Program-made: the position numbers and the translations under genes | Shown: one piece after another, positions 55,701 to 63,536 of the stretch | Layout: each line of letters starts with the position of its first letter | Position numbering within the stretch: the stretch's first letter is position 1 | NCBI RefSeq assembly: GCF_003815975.1 | Contig: NZ_CP033932.1 | Span: 5,003,501 to 5,067,500 of the forward strand | Reading direction: 5' to 3' | Source: Chryseobacterium bernardetii | Lineage (GTDB): Bacteria; Bacteroidota; Bacteroidia; Flavobacteriales; Weeksellaceae | Length of the DNA stretch: 64,000 bases | The notes under the pieces: model-generated | Seen by the model: the letters and a program-made list of their open reading frames with translations, nothing else | What the model was told of the DNA's origin: nothing | Databases searched by the model: none

Positions 55701-56609
55701 CAGATCCATATTGTATCCGAAACCTTTTTCAGTATCCGCATAGAATAAAGCTTCCCCGAAGCTGAGGGTTACTTTTTTAGTTTCATCTTCAATGACTTCT
55801 AAGGGAGCAGTCGGGTGTTTTAATGGGTTTACCGGTTTTAAAATACTTCTTGGAAATTCAATTGCTGCCGACAGCATTAAGGTTGCCTTGAATTTCGGAA
55901 TGGCTACTTCTTTGATGAATTCATCAATATCCTGTGGCATTAAAGCTTTGAAGTAGGTTTTTACCTTTTCTGCTGTCTCCTGAAGATCGTTTGAAAGTAA
56001 ATACGTTGCAAAAGCAACAAGGGATGCGTATTTTTGATTTGAGTTCTGATAGATATCTTCTACAATTTTTGTTATTGTAGTTGCTTCGTTTACTACCAGT
56101 CCTAAATTATGCTTAGCATTAATATCATTCACAAACTGCATCAGAGGCGTAATATTCTGATTGGCAGGAGTAACAAATGTGTTCACAAAGTGCGCGATGG
56201 CCTGTTCTTCCGTTACGTTGAGCACCCTAAGGGCCACCTCGAAGATCTGCTGAGGTTCAAATGAGAAGTTTCCTAAGCTGAAGTAGCGTAAATACGCCAG
56301 GATTTTCCATTGGTATTCAACGGTAATGGGAAATGCGGAGATAGCGGTGTCATCTGTTCCGTTCAGGACTAATGAAATTCCCGTTCCCGGAATTTCAATA
56401 TCGATTCTCTTGGAAACGACAGATAAGCTGTAAAACGCCGAATCTCCTTTCGGCCCTTTACTATACTGTAAATCTTTATAATAGATTTTATCGAGGAGGT
56501 TAGTAATCCCCGGTTTTAAGAATCCCAGAAGGTCCGGGATGTCGTCTTGTGTAACCACAGAGGATAACCTCGGGTAATACCTGTGTGTTACCGGTGTTTG
56601 ATTTGACAT
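49725..56609 (-). CDS. Giant beta-rich protein 1 (2294 residues), possibly DUF6603-like
   Basis: No signal peptide (starts MSNQTPVTHRYYPRL). Residues about 1-270 are helical. From about 290 to 1150 there are long runs of amphipathic strands with GISANHMLIGTGGLSGNIAI, IPLGSFGIFGFRGLIGYRY and ATLDGRLASLRAMVLLSVP, which remind me of the DUF6603 domain; this needs an HMM check. A very hydrophobic strand-rich segment lies near 1080-1120 and ends KIKLKVHLSIKWEKNDK. A coiled coil is near 1500 and two Cys-rich patches (CGCVSTAEPCTKDTKLC, CGCSDDDG) lie at about 1650-1770. The role is unknown. Confidence 0.85.
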   Translation of the reverse strand: MSNQTPVTHRYYPRLSSVVTQDDIPDLLGFLKPGITNLLDKIYYKDLQYSKGPKGDSAFYSLSVVSKRIDIEIPGTGISLVLNGTDDTAISAFPITVEYQWKILAYLRYFSLGNFSFEPQQIFEVALRVLNVTEEQAIAHFVNTFVTPANQNITPLMQFVNDINAKHNLGLVVNEATTITKIVEDIYQNSNQKYASLVAFATYLLSNDLQETAEKVKTYFKALMPQDIDEFIKEVAIPKFKATLMLSAAIEFPRSILKPVNPLKHPTAPLEVIEDETKKVTLSFGEALFYADTEKGFGYNMDLVLNMSNPAQIGNTGFIIDIHNLKIDLSKTENIAEADADGRPKEFMGVYMEYTEIFLPKKWFKKKNPEGNNQQTIGISANHMLIGTGGLSGNIAIRPTYAVKTVGTETKVVDYFSKFFTLDYDNLKVKSMSSSNETTIHDMDGLMTFMNGLASPSELKFVYPMGLTTVAGDYREFQKEEDYYKFLASLSVDSLDNDNRTLWFNLGKDTEKSWELGFSKFDIDFHQGQVVHSSLHAGLKIKKFKDYNGLDMVIDVVGEWESKENFKLSAAILPFGLRMNLFNILNFYLQRIEIGKKNDNFYVEADTKITFPKDSFGERLLGKEGIDLPAIRYYANGKFEIAGGSSIIPTNLHLNLGPVRMAVTAIHMGTIQRMYKGNMRTYNYIGFDGGININPLGLDVRGNGVKYYYTADNDEFGGTKDDYFHISTLEVDLVIPGTASASAAVAIIKGALTIPEPGKSTEYRGKVSLQLPKMNISGSAEMAFDPKYPGFLVDASVELPFVIPLGSFGIFGFRGLIGYRYVAHKEAIGMTENDTWYDYYVHPQRGINTDKFIGPQFTQKYSAPFSFGAGASLATLDGRLASLRAMVLLSVPSMFAIDAGLTIISERLGLTEDDPKVPPFYAFVIVGDNSLEIGAGGNFQLNKNNGSFIDIKAEVQMGFFFKNQRPWYVNFGTRDKPIRASLFKDSVNIKAESYLMIAAKGIEAGARVDFNLNLIIVKVYAAIEVGAHISFERPQVGGYIYVEGGAEINLFIVSVALFISIYFRVELVFPFLILAEFKFELKIKLLFIKIKLKVHLSIKWEKNDKVDTSAVPPLTYESDPPEIDYPKEARLKNAVKGVHMLTNETFDLPVVEIFNTPAPSIKDNPDLPTIPLDTYIDIKIEKGLIPTSTAGEKIGGHTNGASEFTDLIPPQKTQPGGHVLRQVKHQYSIEDVEIKILNKQGTAWNKYNPYRAVLTQNEANSIANLDKFKLGFWQKTNDKYDTIRILASTPFSFLDSAQPGWFIPEQYGITASSLFCTKTEKVWHESDVKDKTVGTVYYPPAGAPYNFINGAYYNLLGTVSDTTDYMMVSNASNPHNFSKSLKITNGNTMVLLLPEASASIELFLSTMASSVTVRYYKDVFSNAINQNYALIEEVTKTKAELASKLVYEAANHGGQYVSKIEIIPYNANQQEIDDINAQIDQIWANATANTTGEVTSVVLSPEQQAEYDKLAEQLKKLKEGGCTASQCKELDFDVMHVENGYNGVWGNGNVNFNMSNLATQWADYETQYMMITGGNTPPFVDFNTHSVIFLFLPYGPTSQFIKYNSVIKKISDKADGIDICYSSDYPKETTNKAVIIKVSKTTQKSLNLKFTPDCGCVSTAEPCTKDTKLCDFLTGLMYNLNQCIVYQGVDEVTQLRYSSKCFFTFIDAIYSFDRGFPQYNLIQGAGYVRDLVEKLRSYLNTEGAKMSVAVQLTKDIHDIIFKLGNCGCSDDDGSGNTSNLCYTLFHQVRWVTAEDYEYQQTIPSQDAVTADMQLMQEAMSKVVQPVWRPNSVYYINLKLKDNVNGDTPHIIDYYFAFKTAGPIGHFEKKKESYIENLKDADGNPIPNKKKNIDEYPITSLKSYIDMKKSYPNVDGDLLMAKPLFYGNKQSKIQLSFTKPYIYNMLKTWAAHDEMNVEEIIGSINIVIKDPVTGISVPYPLPTTWTKHETIPVTKESWEEDDPNLPLGIQQMLNYVNHTNQSNTGMACSINIGKPVTPKAYRYSVELEDLSPEKLYTAIIYNAFDDDGDGNYDPQPAPTPEDPYKVYEENQKIHEFVFRTSRYKDFKEQVESYKLKEYNDKNEVIGQKDAIYEVKADLKPQQLNDLYILASEGVENPNLKGLANTYSEVFDRAFEGVMGLKPLNPPTNTEFVKIVNANNDVVALLIRNPEPFNDPRIPLKEVRECLKVLDGLNEHNKDFQLIFSKDYSQILVVHKSNKIKDLKLKLQFMYKYWNGSAYTEFPESRVTINELKLNN

Positions 56610-56637
56610 AAAAATAATTTTGTGTTTGGGTGAGTGG

Positions 56638-56667
56638 AAGGCTTTCGTTTAGGCAAACAAAAGCCTT
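56638..56667 (-). promoter_or_regulatory. Hairpin in the leader of giant gene 1
   Basis: AAGGCTTTCGTTT pairs with AAACAAAAGCCTT (two central mismatches) around AGGC. It lies 28 bases before the ATG in the 224-base gap after the 165-residue gene. There is no T tract on the minus strand, so it may be an RNA stability element. Confidence 0.4.
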
Positions 56668-56833
56668 ATTAAGTAGGGTTTACTTAATTTATCGTGGTGT
56701 TAGAATTTTTCATAAGATAGATTGGCGGATTGCCAACTTATAGAATCTTCTTTATAGTATAAAAAATAACTTTAATAAATATTTATAGTCCTTCTAATAA
56801 AGTATTTTCATTGATTATACAGAAATCTTAAAT

Positions 56834-57331
56834 CTAATCTGTATAACTTACTAGAATAGGAGTATTTAAATTTAAAGACGCTTGAAGTAAATCCTTGATT
56901 TCATTTGCCTTACTGATATAATAAGACATTTCTACTGGAACATAATCAAGACTTACGTATAACATAAAAGCTATATCACCACTATCATAATTGTTAATAT
57001 TATTTATCAAACTACTAATAGTACCTCCATATTTTCCATCCATATTAACACTTTCATTTTGCATTGCTGGGATAAGCTGGCTTGTAATAAATTGAATCAC
57101 ATTTTGAATATCACCCACATTAAAATAAGCAGGTAAATCATCACCACTATCAAAACCATCAGTACTAATATTATTACCAATCATATAAGTGGTTTTTTTA
57201 TCAAGCAAATAATTCATTTTTTTAGTCAGATTCAAATTGATATCTTTTGCGTAAAAAAATAATACGTTCATTTCATCCTGTCTAAAATAGGTTTCTAAAT
57301 TTCCTATTACATAATTAATTTCAAATGCCAT
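56834..57331 (-). CDS. 165-residue protein, candidate immunity for the 1229-residue protein
   Basis: Soluble, acidic, no signal or membrane segment. It has predicted alternating helices and strands and no motif known to me; phrases include NVLFFYAKDINLNLTKKMNYLLDKKTTYMI and YDSGDIAFMLYVSLDYVPVEMSYYI. It starts 9 bases after the stop of the 1229-residue gene and is followed by a 224-base gap. DNA composition is as AT-rich as the 3' half of that gene and differs from the giant genes. Position and size fit an immunity or chaperone protein; both are inference. Confidence 0.75.
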   Translation of the reverse strand: MAFEINYVIGNLETYFRQDEMNVLFFYAKDINLNLTKKMNYLLDKKTTYMIGNNISTDGFDSGDDLPAYFNVGDIQNVIQFITSQLIPAMQNESVNMDGKYGGTISSLINNINNYDSGDIAFMLYVSLDYVPVEMSYYISKANEIKDLLQASLNLNTPILVSYTD

Positions 57332-57340
57332 TATATTTAT

Positions 57341-60300
57341 TTATTTTTTTATTATTCTATTATACATACTTTCCATTAGATCTTCTCTTGTTGTACCAAA
57401 AGTAGTAGGATTTATTTCAGTAAAATCACTTCTTTTATAAGGAGATGGTTTTAATCTTTGCTTAAATATTGCCAAAGGTATCGTCTGCGGATTTCCAAAC
57501 CTATCAATATATCTTATCTCAATGCTATGTATTGTAGATAATACTTCGCTACCAGAAACCTGCTGCCAAACAGGTTTAGTATTATATTCATTTAGTATAA
57601 AGGCTTTTGCTGCATTAATGTCATCCGGTAATTGCCTAAAAAACTCTAATTTTTGTGCATCATCATATTTTTTAGCACCAACCGAATTATTTGAATCTCC
57701 TGGTTTCAGTTTGGCACTATATTGTGTTTTAAATTTATTTAAATTAGTATCTACAACCATAGCATCCATCTCCAAATAATTCCCCGGTTTTATAGATTTT
57801 CCATCAACTGATTTAAATAAGATATCAACATTATACATGACATCATCAGATGGTAATATTAACTTATTCAAATAAATCCGCATTGGTTTTTCAATCATAT
57901 CTCCTTTAGTATAAGCGTTTGCCCTATTTAAGATAAGTTTTGCTGCACTTTTTTTCAATGGGTTAGTAAACTCTTCTTTGTTTTTATATGCTTTAACAGC
58001 TTTTGAAATCTGATCTTTAAAAGAGTCAATGTATTCATAACTATAATTATTGATCAGCCAAAAATGTACATTTTCTTCTAATAACACCCTCCCTGCGATA
58101 TTTTGACTAATATATTCTGGTATTTTTTTAGGGCTTTTTACAAAACCATCAAAAAGCTTTTCTTCAATTCTGCCAAACTTACTACAAAGTTCAATCTTAT
58201 CAGCAATACTACATGTTTTAAACTCATCTATAAGATTCGGTTCAAATCTAAAACGTTTCCAAGAATCAACAAAGTATATATTCCCTTTAATTTCATTTAT
58301 CTGAGTAATAGAAGCTGTTTCAAAGTCATCCAGAAATTTCAATCTTTTTTGAGTACTCAATGCAGAAAGAGCTTGTCTTGTTTTGTAAGATTGATAAAAG
58401 GTAATAATATTATTTGTTCTAATATTATCTTTAATAACCTCAATCAAATTCCTGTCAATAATATTTGCTGTATACAATTTATCCCAATTTGCAATTACAT
58501 CAGCATTATTCATTTGAAGCAAAACATCATCCGGAGCATTTTTAAAGTCATCAAAAAATACATTTTTCTTTCCTTCTTCCCACAGGTCAAATTTTGATGT
58601 AATTTCCTGATGAGCTCCAATTCTATTTTGACGGAAGTTTTCAATTTGGGCAACTTCAACACCTGCTAAACTATTTACAGAATTTCTTACTTCCAATGGA
58701 AGACTATCAAAATAGGATGCTCCTTTCACTATTTTAGCTTGATTTATAGCTAAACTCTTCATCGCTAAGGATGCTCCTGCTCCCAAAATAGTTAAATAAA
58801 AGAACATTTTATGTAAGTCTTCATACTGGGTAGTATCTTCTCCTACGTCAGCTTTTTCTTTCATAAAATCATAATATCGTGTACAGGTTGAGCTTAATAA
58901 AGTAAAAATCTCAGCAGTTGAACCCATTCCTTCTAATACAAGTACTGTATATGCAGCTCCCTGGCCTGCTTTAAAGGCTCGTCCAATTACAGTAATATAC
59001 CTTAAATAGCTAAAACTTTTAATAATACCAACTCCTCCTGTTATGAAAAACAGACCAACATCGAATGCAACCCCTAAAGCAAAGTTTAATGTAGCATCCA
59101 TTTCTTTCATTAGCTGATAATCTCTCGTATAGTACCATAAGAATGCAGGAATATAGGGTACAGTAGGAAAATTCGCTGATAATTTTTCATCAATTTTTAA
59201 CCCGTGTAAGGTAATAGGCTGATAAAGATGGAATGTTAAAGGTTGAGGAGAACCAACCGTTCCAGGCTTAACATCACCATCCGAACTGGTATAAAATGTG
59301 TTATAGGACATTAATGATTGAAGAATAGTTCCCTTTATGATAGGATCTGTATAACTTCTTACAATTGATCTTACAACTTTTATATCTTCCTGATTGGAAT
59401 AAGGCACATCGTTTCCCTGCCACACAGTCCCATATTCAATCGTGAAATTGCTAATTCTATTCTGTACAGCATCATTATAATATTCTAATCCCTGCCCAGG
59501 AGTAAGAAAGAAAGATTGTGTATTAATATTATTTTCAGGGTTCATACTATTCGGAAAATAATACATATTATATTTAGAACGTTTCCATAGTTTGTATATC
59601 AAGAAAATATAATTGGTCCTGTAATCTTTTGTTTGTAAAAAGAATCCAATAATAGGTGCAATTCGCATTATTCTTCCTACACTAAATTTCTTTTCCAGGA
59701 TCTCAAAATTACTAAGATTATCATTACCAATTTGTAAAAGAAAGCTGAGAAATTTTTCTCCGTCTTCTGGAACGGAATAAAAAGAAGACATAATTCTCAG
59801 ACATTGATCTTCATCTTCCTGTGAAAATCCCGGATTCTTAATGAAATCTTTGATCAGTTCTTCTCTAATAGAATATGGGAGTAATGATAATGCTGAAGGA
59901 GGCAATATACTTTTTAGTACTTTCAACCTTTCATCACTTCTCCACTTAAGTAGCGCAGCTCCTTGTAATGGCGTTGTAAATGAATTATGATACCCTAAAT
60001 AGTAAGGAGAAGGATACATAAAAGAGTAATTGGATGGTGGCGGATTAAGTGGAAACAGCCCAGTTTCATTCTTTTCCCTTAAATTATGATAAAAATTATC
60101 CAATGCTGAACTGTAGTTCGAAAAAGCTTCATAATATCCATCATAGAAATAATCATTTTGAGGAATAGGAATAAGTTCTCTTGTATTATTTAAACCAGCA
60201 AACCCCCAATCTCTTAATAAATGCCCGATAACCCGATCAATCTCTTGAAATTTATACTCTTGTCCTATTTTCTGATCAATTGTTCCATTTTTAGCGGCTT

Positions 60301-61030
60301 CTTCAATACTGGCAATAGGATCCATTGCAAGAATATCCAATACTTCCTGTCTAATCCAATAAATGGCAAAACAAATATTCATCATCTTCATGTAAAGTAC
60401 TTTCTTTGCAGACAATTGAAGATTTGTTGAAGTTCTTATTTTATTGAAATTCTTTTCAAAAAAATGGCCTTCTTCTGTATTTAATCTTGATTTAAGAGAA
60501 ACTGTTTTCACATTATATTTCGGACTTTGCAAATCTCCATTTACTACAGTAGGATAGGTAGTATAATCATTATACTGGATAGTATCATCTCCCATTTTAA
60601 AGGATTGATCTAAAAAAGTATAATAGGTACTAAGATTATCATCAAAAATAAGTCTTCCTATCTGAAAAATGTCCCCTATAGATCCTAGCTCCAAATGATT
60701 ATCAAACCAAACCGAATCTATGGTATTAATATTATGTAGCTCTTGATAAACTTTGATGGGATTATTCTTTAATTTTATAAAGTAAGATTTTTTTAGAAAA
60801 CCTTGCCTTCCCTCTTTTCTTTGTGAATCTAAATAATAATGATTTCTTCCGGTAAATATATAGGTGTTTTCCAGATTAGGTACTGCATCATTGACAGTAA
60901 ACTCGACTATTTGCCCTTCTGCATCAAATCGCATATTTGTCAAAGAATATGTAGCATTTTGTTTTCCTAATCTATCTATACCACTACTTTTTATTACTTG
61001 CCCTTTAGGCGTTAAAAATGCTGTACTCAT
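57341..61030 (-). CDS. 1229-residue protein, candidate toxin/effector
   Basis: Starts at the ATG at 61028-61030, which overlaps the TGA of the upstream gene as ATGA; a start 20 codons earlier is unlikely. No signal peptide. Residues about 1-640 have no known motif. A hydrophobic segment at about 645-760 (ALGVAFDVGLFFITGGVGII and later helices) resembles the membrane-active pretoxin segments of polymorphic toxins. The C-terminal about 200 residues contain NYLEMDAMVVDTNLNK, then TQYSAKLKPGD, an E-x-D...S-x-K order that would fit a PD-(D/E)XK nuclease core. DNA is more AT-rich toward the 3' end. Toxin identity is inferred. Confidence 0.8.
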   Translation of the reverse strand: MSTAFLTPKGQVIKSSGIDRLGKQNATYSLTNMRFDAEGQIVEFTVNDAVPNLENTYIFTGRNHYYLDSQRKEGRQGFLKKSYFIKLKNNPIKVYQELHNINTIDSVWFDNHLELGSIGDIFQIGRLIFDDNLSTYYTFLDQSFKMGDDTIQYNDYTTYPTVVNGDLQSPKYNVKTVSLKSRLNTEEGHFFEKNFNKIRTSTNLQLSAKKVLYMKMMNICFAIYWIRQEVLDILAMDPIASIEEAAKNGTIDQKIGQEYKFQEIDRVIGHLLRDWGFAGLNNTRELIPIPQNDYFYDGYYEAFSNYSSALDNFYHNLREKNETGLFPLNPPPSNYSFMYPSPYYLGYHNSFTTPLQGAALLKWRSDERLKVLKSILPPSALSLLPYSIREELIKDFIKNPGFSQEDEDQCLRIMSSFYSVPEDGEKFLSFLLQIGNDNLSNFEILEKKFSVGRIMRIAPIIGFFLQTKDYRTNYIFLIYKLWKRSKYNMYYFPNSMNPENNINTQSFFLTPGQGLEYYNDAVQNRISNFTIEYGTVWQGNDVPYSNQEDIKVVRSIVRSYTDPIIKGTILQSLMSYNTFYTSSDGDVKPGTVGSPQPLTFHLYQPITLHGLKIDEKLSANFPTVPYIPAFLWYYTRDYQLMKEMDATLNFALGVAFDVGLFFITGGVGIIKSFSYLRYITVIGRAFKAGQGAAYTVLVLEGMGSTAEIFTLLSSTCTRYYDFMKEKADVGEDTTQYEDLHKMFFYLTILGAGASLAMKSLAINQAKIVKGASYFDSLPLEVRNSVNSLAGVEVAQIENFRQNRIGAHQEITSKFDLWEEGKKNVFFDDFKNAPDDVLLQMNNADVIANWDKLYTANIIDRNLIEVIKDNIRTNNIITFYQSYKTRQALSALSTQKRLKFLDDFETASITQINEIKGNIYFVDSWKRFRFEPNLIDEFKTCSIADKIELCSKFGRIEEKLFDGFVKSPKKIPEYISQNIAGRVLLEENVHFWLINNYSYEYIDSFKDQISKAVKAYKNKEEFTNPLKKSAAKLILNRANAYTKGDMIEKPMRIYLNKLILPSDDVMYNVDILFKSVDGKSIKPGNYLEMDAMVVDTNLNKFKTQYSAKLKPGDSNNSVGAKKYDDAQKLEFFRQLPDDINAAKAFILNEYNTKPVWQQVSGSEVLSTIHSIEIRYIDRFGNPQTIPLAIFKQRLKPSPYKRSDFTEINPTTFGTTREDLMESMYNRIIKK

Positions 61031-63207
61031 ATTTGTGGTAATTTCATGTTTTCTGATGCTCCTGAAAAATCGTAAGAAGAAGGCATCCATTTTGCGTACT
61101 CGTCCGAAGTGAATGTTACATTATCAAATGTGTAAACATATACTTGTTGTGTTGGTTCAACAATAATTAACTTGCCTGCCTGATCTTCCCCTATAACTGA
61201 CAAAGAATATTTCTTATATGTTCTTTGCTCCTGAGACGTATAGCTTGCATTAGGATCTTCTAATAAGTTCCTAAAATAAAATTTAGGATTGTTAATCTGT
61301 TGCTGATTAATTAAGGGGATGAACAAAGAGTTTTCAGCAAATGTTACCCCTAATATTTTTTTACTTGAAACACTACCGTCTTCTAAATGTAAAGACAAAC
61401 TTGTTACTCTTTTTGCCTCATTATCAGTATAAGTCACTGGCTGTAAATAATATGGTTTATCAGGAGTGTAAAAATTATTTATCTTATCATTATAGGAAAT
61501 TGTTCCACTATTAGAATTATCCTGATAAGCAGCTCTGCTTTCAAAAAATGCTCCTATGTTCTGACGAATATTATTCAACAACGTCTCATAAGTAACCCTT
61601 TTCAGACTTTCCGTATCATTTTTCATGATCAGATCCTCTACTTTCTTAGTAGTTACTGTTGCAATGTCTTTTCCGCCTGCTTTATTTTCAAAATCAATCA
61701 ATAATAAATTCTGATCAATTACATATACAAGCTCATTGTCGCCTTTAGACTGAATTTTCGGAGTCACATTAATCATCCCGAAAATATCATCAATGTCCTT
61801 CAAATCATACGTTGTACTTACAACAGGATCACCTGGATTCGGGCCAGGAGTTTCAGAAGTAATTTTCACCGTTTTCCCTTCATAAATCAACTGTATAAAA
61901 GAAGCAACCGTTTTACCGGCACTTGTTTTATCTAATTTGAAAGTAATAGGTTTCGTGAAATTGGTATCTACTCCGTTTGCTTCCTCCTGAAGCAGGTTTT
62001 TCCCTCTGATAAAACAATCCTCATTTCGGGTATCTGCATGTAAAACGCCTTGTTTTACATACATAGCAGCGGCGTCATTGTTATCTGTTGTAAGCTGAAC
62101 TACCAATGAGGGTTGTGCAGCCAGCTCTTTTACCGGCCAGCCTGCTTCAAACTGTTCTAAAGCAAGGTTTGCAGTGGTGGGTCCAATTTTAATATTGTTG
62201 GTACTTCCTTCCAGGTTCTGATTTCCGTAGAAATTATAGGATCTCTGCCTGCTGCCCTGGATGTACAGATAGGTTGTATCAGCCGTTTTAAAGCCTGAAA
62301 TCTGACTGGCAATTTCTTCTACTGTCTGCAGAACAGAGTTATCACTCATATGGATCTTCCCTTTCCCCTGCGTATGCAAACCATAAAAAGCTGCAATATC
62401 AAGGAATTGGGTGGCAGTTTCCCGGATCAGCTTCTTTTGAAAAGCATTGCTACCAACAGCCTGATCTAAAACGTGGTCAGGCTTGCGGGCAAAAGCCAGA
62501 TTCAATTGAAATGGATTCGGGTCATTAGCTACTGTATAGTCTCCTTCGTTCAATACAATATCAATACCTATGCTTCCTGTTACATTTCCAAGATGGGTTC
62601 CCCTTGGGATCATCGGCAGCTCAAAAGCTTTTTTAGGCTGTTCAGTAGCAGTACCTCCAGTGACTTCAACTTTAGAGATCTTAAGGAAATAGTCATCAAT
62701 AAGATCAGTTTCTAATTGGGAATTTCCTACCGGAAAGCCGATATGCTGAGCAGTAAACTGAGGAACAGCAATTCCCAGCATATTATAAAGCCCTGTAAAT
62801 TCTTTTTTGATAATGTCTACAAAGGCTGTTGGTGTTCCTGATGTGATTAAATCCCCTTGGAAGAAATCTGATCTGTTCAGACCTCTGTATACGATATATT
62901 TGATCGCTAATCCTTTAATCGGCTGACTAAAAGGCTTCAGGATCGCATTTACTTTAGTGGCATCTGTACCACAAGGTTGTAAAAATACCTGTCCTTGGCA
63001 AATGGTATATACTTTGCCAGTAAAGCTTATTTTGGAAGTGGTCCTGAATACAGTTCCATTGGCTCCAAACTTTTCGGCCAGGCTTTGCGAGAACGACTTT
63101 CCCTTCTCCAGGAAGAAGAAAGATTCCGGCAGAAGATCCGGTCGTATGTTAAGCCCTTTGCTGTCGGGAGCTGTTGATAAGCTTCCCGATGGAATATTTT
63201 GTGGCAT
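61027..63207 (-). CDS. 726-residue protein of unknown function
   Basis: Starts MPQNIPSGSLSTAPDSKGLN; no signal peptide, no membrane segment. Mixed alpha/beta with several beta-rich stretches, for example FRTTSKISFTGKVYTICQGQVFLQPCG (about 53-79) and IKYIVYRGLNRSDFFQGDLI (about 100-120). No family recognised. Its stop overlaps the start of the 1229-residue gene by 4 bases (ATGA), so the two are translationally coupled. That coupling suggests a loader, adaptor or structural partner of the putative toxin. The M15 peptidase gene ends 330 bases upstream. Confidence 0.82.
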   Translation of the reverse strand: MPQNIPSGSLSTAPDSKGLNIRPDLLPESFFFLEKGKSFSQSLAEKFGANGTVFRTTSKISFTGKVYTICQGQVFLQPCGTDATKVNAILKPFSQPIKGLAIKYIVYRGLNRSDFFQGDLITSGTPTAFVDIIKKEFTGLYNMLGIAVPQFTAQHIGFPVGNSQLETDLIDDYFLKISKVEVTGGTATEQPKKAFELPMIPRGTHLGNVTGSIGIDIVLNEGDYTVANDPNPFQLNLAFARKPDHVLDQAVGSNAFQKKLIRETATQFLDIAAFYGLHTQGKGKIHMSDNSVLQTVEEIASQISGFKTADTTYLYIQGSRQRSYNFYGNQNLEGSTNNIKIGPTTANLALEQFEAGWPVKELAAQPSLVVQLTTDNNDAAAMYVKQGVLHADTRNEDCFIRGKNLLQEEANGVDTNFTKPITFKLDKTSAGKTVASFIQLIYEGKTVKITSETPGPNPGDPVVSTTYDLKDIDDIFGMINVTPKIQSKGDNELVYVIDQNLLLIDFENKAGGKDIATVTTKKVEDLIMKNDTESLKRVTYETLLNNIRQNIGAFFESRAAYQDNSNSGTISYNDKINNFYTPDKPYYLQPVTYTDNEAKRVTSLSLHLEDGSVSSKKILGVTFAENSLFIPLINQQQINNPKFYFRNLLEDPNASYTSQEQRTYKKYSLSVIGEDQAGKLIIVEPTQQVYVYTFDNVTFTSDEYAKWMPSSYDFSGASENMKLPQI

Positions 63208-63536
63208 TTTTGTGATTTTTGGTGTTAATAAAAGGTAAGACGGTAGTAATGATCAGTCTGATAACTGAAAAGTATTCTGAACCCTTAAGGTTACTGAAGG
63301 CTGTAAGAATAATAAGCCTGGTTATTTTTTAAAGAGTGTTTTCTTAAAAATTCGATATGATTTTTCTTCATGCATCTTAGCTGCTTCAATAGTTCTGTTA
63401 TTCAGTATTTTTTCAGATTTTACCAACTGTTCAATAAGGAAGAAGAGTTTTATTTTTCCGGAAAAGACAAAACCCTTCCTGTACAATCATTCCGGTTGAT
63501 TGTAGTATTGATTTTCACTGTAAAATAATCCCGGGA
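63208..63536. other. Intergenic region, about 330 bp
   Basis: Between the M15 peptidase gene and the 726-residue gene. A minus-strand open frame at 63322-63486 encodes about 54 basic residues but has only a TTG start just behind a stop. I regard it as a possible gene remnant. No clear promoter or terminator was found. Confidence 0.5.

Noticed and set aside
44000..62700. Many 60-160 codon frames on both strands within the giant genes
   Set aside because: All lie inside long, continuous coding frames and have no recognisable product.
63322..63486. A minus-strand open frame of about 54 basic residues between the M15 peptidase and the 726-residue gene
   Set aside because: No ATG near its beginning; only a TTG just behind a stop. 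It may be a remnant, but nothing supports expression.
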